Positions 60,436 through 64,000 of a stretch of DNA of 64,000 nt are shown piece after piece. The position numbers and the translations under genes were made by a program. The DNA is from JAGOTP01 sp964567995 (GTDB taxonomy: Bacteria > Patescibacteriota > Patescibacteriia > 2-12-FULL-60-25): positions 26,254 through 90,253 of the forward strand of contig CAZMOB010000005.1 of assembly GCA_964567995.1 (NCBI GenBank), read 5' to 3'. Under the pieces are notes generated by a model that made no database searches, had not been told where the DNA came from, and was given only the letters and a program-made list of their open reading frames with translations. Position 1 is the stretch's first letter, and every line of letters begins with the position of its first letter.

Positions 60436-60444
60436 AGTTTACCA
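60436..60444 (-). promoter_or_regulatory. Extended -10 promoter of the ligase-glycosyltransferase unit
   Basis: The minus strand reads TGGTAAACT, 6 nt before ATG 60429. The predicted mRNA starts at or next to the start codon. Confidence 0.6.
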
Positions 60445-60491
60445 CATACGCTACGGACCAATCAGATTTGGACTTCTCTTAAAAAACAAGG

Positions 60492-60520
60492 CCGCCCATC
60501 AACGAGTCGTTGATGGGCGG
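60492..60520 (-). terminator. Terminator of GC-rich cassette 4
   Basis: CCGCCCATCAACGA (60492-60505) and TCGTTGATGGGCGG (60507-60520) form a perfect stem, followed on the minus strand by CCTTGTTTTTTAAG. It ends the GC-rich gene that stops at 60566. Confidence 0.9.
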
Positions 60521-60565
60521 TTCCTCCTTGTTTCGAACAAGGTGCTCTAGCTACTGCCGCGCATG

Positions 60566-63421
60566 CTACGCGGCGAGCAGCTCTTCCTCGCGCTGGATGC
60601 GCGAAGGGATGATGCAGGCGAAGGTGTTCGCCCCGAACGCCGCCTGCGGCGTGAAGGGGTTGCCGTTGCTCATCGGCGCGAGCGTGATCATCGAGCCCGG
60701 CTTGATGCTGCCGTCGGGCTCGGTGATCGCGACGACGATCGCGTAGCCGCCCGCGTAGATGTCGCGGACGATGGGGGCGAGGCGGTTGTCGACCGTGCGC
60801 CCGTCGACGCGCAGGACGCTGTCCGAACCGAGCAGGTCGCGCAGGTTGCGCGCACCGGCCCGGTAGGCCATGAGCAGGTCGATCGGAATGCCGTTGCAGA
60901 AGAGCTTCACGTTCGCCCGACCACCCGTGATGGGCTGGTTGAGCGCGCCGCCCGGGGGCGAGGAGAGCGTGCCGCCGCGGAGGTTGTTGTAGGTCTGGAT
61001 GACCATCGCCCCGCGACAGTTGTTCGCGACGGACCCGACGGTGACCCCCGCGTCGGCGTCGGCCACGCCGCTGCCGTTCTGGAGGAAGATCATGTGCTCG
61101 CCGGGGAAGAGCCCGCCGTCGGGCACGCCGGTGTCGACGACGGCCGCGTCGGTGAAGACGTCGGTGGCCGCGTCGGCCATGACGGTCACGCACGTGGTGC
61201 CCGAGCAGACGGTGCCCGAGGGGCACGCGTTCCCGCAGCGGCCGCAGTGCGCGTTGTTGTTGATGGTGACGGTCTCACACCCGTCGGTCGCGGCGCCGTT
61301 GCAGTCGCCGAAGTTGGTGTTGCAGGCGCCGTAGGTGCAGGCGCTGCTGACGCAGGCGACGCCCGTGGCATTGGCGCGGGCGGGGCAGACGACCCCGCAC
61401 ACGCCGCAGTTGTTGATGTCGCTCGTGGTGTTGATGCACGCACCGCCGCAAGCAGCGGTGCCCGTGGGGCACGGCGTGACGCAGGCGCCCGCGACGCAGG
61501 TCTGGCTGGACGCGCACGCGCGGCCGCAGGCGCCGCAGTTGGCGGTGTTCGTGCGGAGATCGGTGCAGGTGTTCCCGCAGGCCACCTGGCCCGAGGGGCA
61601 CAACCGGCAGGCGCCGGACTGGCAGACCTCGCTCGGCGTGCAGACGAAGAAGCCGCTGTAGAAGCCGCAGTCGCCACAGTTAAAGCGGTCGGTCGCGGGG
61701 TCGATGCAGACGGGGGTGTAGGAGCCGCAGTCGATGCGCCCGGGCGGGCAGACCGGGGTGATCGGCCCGGTGCAGGCGCCGTTCGTGCAGCTCTGGCCCG
61801 AGGGGCAGGAGCGGCCGCAGGCGCCGCAGCTCGTGGTGCTGTTGGTGAGGTTGGTCTCGCAGCCGTCGAAGGTGTAGCCGTTGCAGTCGCCCCAGCCGGT
61901 GTTGCAGGCGAACCCGCAGCGGCTGGAGACGCAGACGGCGCTGGCGTTCGCGGGCACGGGGCACGCGTTGCGGCAGGCGCCGCAGTGGAGCGGGTCCGAC
62001 ACGAGCTCGCGCTCGCAGCCGTTCCGCACCACGTTGTCGCAGTCGCCGAAGCCTGTGCTGCAGGTGTTGCCGCAGACGCCCCCCATGCAGGTGGCGTGCG
62101 CGTGAACGTTGGCCTCACAGACGTTGGCGCAGGCGCCGCAGTTGGCGAGGTCGGTCTGGAGGTTGATGCAGGTCGCGCCGCCGGGGCACGACGTGAGGCT
62201 CACGCCTCCGTCGCCCGGCGTGCACAGGAACTGGCACGCGCCGTTGGCGCAGACCTGGTCGCGCTGGCACGCGTTGCCGCAGCGACCGCAGGCGCTCTCG
62301 GTGGAGTTGAGGTTGATCTCGCAGCCGTTCGAGGCGTCGCGGTCGCAGTCGGCGTAGCCCGACATGCAGGTGTAGCCGCAGGCGCCGGAGGCGCAGACGG
62401 CGATGGCGTTCGCGGGCGCGGAGCAGGTCCGGCCGCAGGCGCCGCAGTTCGCGAGGGTCGTGCGCGTGTCGGTCTCGCAGCCGTCGCCGATGGTGGCGTT
62501 GCAGTTGGCGAAGCCGTTGGCGCACTGGAGCCCGCAGCGGCTCGCGATGCACACCGGGATGCTGTTGGTGCCGATCGGCGCGGAGCAGGTCCGGCCGCAG
62601 GCGCCGCAGTGGTTCGTGGTGATGCGCGTGTCGGTCTCGCAGCCGTTCGTCGCGTTGCCGTCGCAGTCCATCATGCCGATGAGGCACATGGGCGAGGCGT
62701 CGGCGCTCGCGTCGGGGGTGGGCATCGCGTCGGCCGGGAGGGCGTCAGGCGGCGTCACCACGTCGGTGGACACGCTCGCGTCCAGGCACTGGCACGGGCC
62801 GAAGCCGGAGCGGTCGGGCAGGCACGTCTGAGCGCTCCGCGCACCGCCGATGCAGACGCACTCGCGCGTCTCGTTGAGGGCGCATACGAACGTCGGCCCC
62901 GCGTCGGGCGGCGGCGGGAGCGCACGGCACGTCCACTCGCCGGAGGCGAAGAGGACGCACTGCTGACCCGTCGCGCACGGCGCGCAGTTTGAGACGCAGC
63001 GGCCGGTTGAGGGCGCGCAGGTCTCGTTGAAGGCGCACACCGGGCAGGTGGGCGTCACGTCCGCGAGGACGTCGGGGGTGGGCATCGCGTCGACGACCGG
63101 GAGGTCGGGCGGCGCCAGGTCGGCGGGGACGTCGGTGCTCGCGTCGGGGGTGACCCCGAGGCACTCGCACGCGCCCCACGTCCCATTGACGCAGTTCCGG
63201 ATCCCGACCGGGGAGGTGCCGCAGTTGCGCGCGCACAGCTCCGGGGGGTCCAGCTCGACCGAGCAGGCCTTGCCGCCGCGGTCGGGCTGAGTGTTGAGAT
63301 CGGACGCCGGCACGTCCCCGCCCACGACGGGCAGTCCGATGCCGGGAACGTCCGGCCCGCAGCCATCCGTGAGGGCGGCGGCGAGCATGCCTACGATGAG
63401 AAGACCCTGGTTGCGCTTCAT
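60566..63421 (-). CDS. Myxobacterium-like Cys-rich lipoprotein (GC-rich cassette 4)
   Basis: This 951-residue protein starts MKRNQGLLIVGMLAAALTDGC, a signal peptide with a possible lipobox ending at Cys21. A Pro/Asp/Ala-rich region (about 25-245) follows with scattered Cys pairs. Then about ten Cys-rich repeats (about 245-755) have the pattern C-G-A-C-G-R-x-C and DGCETD or NGCE, with a second conserved C-x-x-G-x-x-D-C-D/N. A separate C-terminal domain (about 785-951) has few Cys. Such repeats are typical of Myxococcota surface lipoproteins. Base composition is far richer in G+C than the glycan genes beside it. AGGAGGT lies 6 nt before the ATG. Horizontal transfer is likely; adhesion or contact-dependent functions are guesses. 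Confidence 0.75.
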   Translation of the reverse strand: MKRNQGLLIVGMLAAALTDGCGPDVPGIGLPVVGGDVPASDLNTQPDRGGKACSVELDPPELCARNCGTSPVGIRNCVNGTWGACECLGVTPDASTDVPADLAPPDLPVVDAMPTPDVLADVTPTCPVCAFNETCAPSTGRCVSNCAPCATGQQCVLFASGEWTCRALPPPPDAGPTFVCALNETRECVCIGGARSAQTCLPDRSGFGPCQCLDASVSTDVVTPPDALPADAMPTPDASADASPMCLIGMMDCDGNATNGCETDTRITTNHCGACGRTCSAPIGTNSIPVCIASRCGLQCANGFANCNATIGDGCETDTRTTLANCGACGRTCSAPANAIAVCASGACGYTCMSGYADCDRDASNGCEINLNSTESACGRCGNACQRDQVCANGACQFLCTPGDGGVSLTSCPGGATCINLQTDLANCGACANVCEANVHAHATCMGGVCGNTCSTGFGDCDNVVRNGCERELVSDPLHCGACRNACPVPANASAVCVSSRCGFACNTGWGDCNGYTFDGCETNLTNSTTSCGACGRSCPSGQSCTNGACTGPITPVCPPGRIDCGSYTPVCIDPATDRFNCGDCGFYSGFFVCTPSEVCQSGACRLCPSGQVACGNTCTDLRTNTANCGACGRACASSQTCVAGACVTPCPTGTAACGGACINTTSDINNCGVCGVVCPARANATGVACVSSACTYGACNTNFGDCNGAATDGCETVTINNNAHCGRCGNACPSGTVCSGTTCVTVMADAATDVFTDAAVVDTGVPDGGLFPGEHMIFLQNGSGVADADAGVTVGSVANNCRGAMVIQTYNNLRGGTLSSPPGGALNQPITGGRANVKLFCNGIPIDLLMAYRAGARNLRDLLGSDSVLRVDGRTVDNRLAPIVRDIYAGGYAIVVAITEPDGSIKPGSMITLAPMSNGNPFTPQAAFGANTFACIIPSRIQREEELLAA

Positions 63422-63697
63422 GGCGCACCTCCTGAATGGAGCGGCGTCACGACATGTGACCGACCCGCATTGAGACCGCTGTCTGTGAACTATCCACGAA
63501 CCTATTCTTCAGACCATCCTGATCATCGCTTTCTTTTATATCTTCGCGATGTCTTTCCTTTCTCTTGCTTGTTCCGCAAGTTGTCGAAGGACCATGTACG
63601 AAAAAGAACCAGTGAGAGGAGCTTGTGGCTTTCCAATGGTTCCGCAGGTACAACGTTCCGCCGACGCGCCCATGATAGGCCGAGCGAGGAACGCGGT
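63422..63697 (-). promoter_or_regulatory. Long structured leader of GC-rich cassette 4
   Basis: About 270 nt lie between the promoter at 63698-63726 and ATG 63421. Near the gene, GTCAC/GTGAC (63446-63460) is nested in AGCGG/CCGCT (63440-63480), just upstream of the Shine-Dalgarno. At its 5' end CGTTCC/GGAACG bracket a GC-rich loop (about 63655-63694). Short open frames here start with TTG or before the predicted transcript start, so I do not call them genes. Confidence 0.55.
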
Positions 63698-63726
63698 TTT
63701 ATACCATATTCTAAGATAAATGTCAA
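63698..63726 (-). promoter_or_regulatory. Consensus promoter of GC-rich cassette 4
   Basis: On the minus strand TTGACA (63721-63726), a 17-nt spacer ending TGG and TATAAA (63698-63703) form the best promoter in the window, with an extended -10. Transcription should start near 63691. Confidence 0.8.
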
Positions 63727-63780
63727 TAAAACTGTCTAATTTAGCTAAAAGCCTACATTATTCAAAATGCATCCAAACGC

Positions 63781-63813
63781 AAAGCACCCCGGATCTATGA
63801 TCCGGGGTGCTTT
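63781..63813 (-). terminator. Terminator downstream of 16S rRNA
   Basis: AAAGCACCCCGGATC (63781-63795) and GATCCGGGGTGCTTT (63799-63813) form a perfect 15-bp stem with a TAT loop. It lies about 145 nt after the 16S 3' end, so 16S is not cotranscribed with a 23S gene on this side. The 144-nt trailer (63814-63957) contains no tRNA or gene that I can see. Confidence 0.85.
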
Positions 63814-63957
63814 CCCTTGAAACGAAATGGCTTCGTTTGAACCTCAGAAAAGTGACCGCAATGAAACGTCTGACTTTGACGAACTCTTGTAAACAAGAAT
63901 TTTCGACCGTCGGGTGAAGATAATTCGCCGTAGCGTTTTATCAATTTTCTCCCTAGA

Positions 63958-64000
63958 AAGGAGGTGATCCATGCGCAGCTTCCGCTACACATGCCTTGTT
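63958..64000 (-). rRNA. rrs: 16S ribosomal RNA, 3' end (partial)
   Basis: The minus strand reads AACAAGGCATGTGTAGCGGA, then continues to GGATCACCTCCTT, the conserved 16S 3' end. The anti-Shine-Dalgarno CCTCC lies at 63960-63964. The preceding bases diverge from most bacteria (GCTGCGCATGG in place of CCTGCGGTTGG), consistent with a CPR lineage. The rest of the gene lies outside the window. Confidence 0.93.

Noticed and set aside
60563..62992. 809-residue plus-strand open frame opposite the Cys-rich lipoprotein
   Set aside because: It is a GC-rich shadow of low complexity (Ala/Val/Gly/Arg/Asp), lacking family motifs; the minus-strand gene has SD, signal peptide and repeats.
13866..63421. GC-rich genes as simple assembly chimeras
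   Set aside because: Not excluded, but four separate cases each bounded by neat promoters and terminators are hard to explain this way; left as a stated alternative.
63447..63726. Short minus-strand open frames of 67-68 residues upstream of the lipoprotein gene
   Set aside because: One starts before the predicted transcript start and the other with a TTG lacking an SD; the region is better explained as a leader.
1..64000. CRISPR arrays, tRNA genes, transposases or phage genes
   Set aside because: No regularly spaced repeats, cloverleaf-like sequences or transposase/phage motifs were seen.

Overview
The window looks like a chromosomal piece of a Patescibacteria/CPR bacterium, probably Parcubacteria-like (for example the Uhrbacteria/Magasanikbacteria type). 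This rests on family knowledge: very compact gene packing, a giant Cys-rich secreted protein, an S-layer protein with repeated Tyr/Lys-Arg/Trp modules, a DUF5667 protein beside an ECF sigma factor, a short two-IF2_N IF-2, and many GT4 glycosyltransferases. The right edge holds the 3' end of a 16S rRNA on the minus strand with an intact anti-Shine-Dalgarno sequence.

Layout. 1-7.1 kb (minus): a truncated secreted Cys-rich protein of more than 2,100 residues and a membrane protein with thrombospondin-type-3 calcium repeats. 7.2-9.7 kb (plus): Hsp20, a small protein and a VanW protein. 9.76-9.98 kb: a strong promoter, a structured RNA and a terminator. 10-16.6 kb (minus): a gene with an in-frame TGA, glutamate dehydrogenase, trxA-trxB and infB, plus a plus-strand beta-carbonic-anhydrase-like gene. 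16.7-31.6 kb: methyltransferases, an asparagine synthetase, a flippase, Kdo synthesis (kdsD, kdsA, kdsB) and accessory enzymes. 31.6-43.8 kb (minus): a ten-gene glycan operon. 43.9-60.4 kb: more glycosyltransferases, two O-antigen ligase-like proteins, the S-layer gene, its upstream ECF sigma/DUF5667 pair, and small membrane proteins. 60.5-63.4 kb: a GC-rich, myxobacterium-like Cys-rich lipoprotein. 63.8-64 kb: the 16S trailer and 3' end.

Most of the window builds an envelope: nucleotide sugars (UDP-xylose-type, CMP-Kdo), glycosyltransferases, a flippase, ligases and the S-layer that may be glycosylated. Kdo synthesis is unexpected in a group generally thought to lack LPS. No canonical KdsC is present, but a HAD phosphatase and a histidine-phosphatase-like protein flank kdsB.

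Two gene-expression styles stand out. Many ordinary genes lack a Shine-Dalgarno sequence and have a -10 box 6-10 nt before the start codon, so their mRNAs should be leaderless. Four isolated, clearly GC-richer genes (13.9, 18.3, 28.6 and 60.6 kb) instead each carry a -35/-10 promoter with 17-nt spacing, a leader with hairpins, a recognisable Shine-Dalgarno sequence and a downstream hairpin terminator. These cassettes are the most unusual feature seen.
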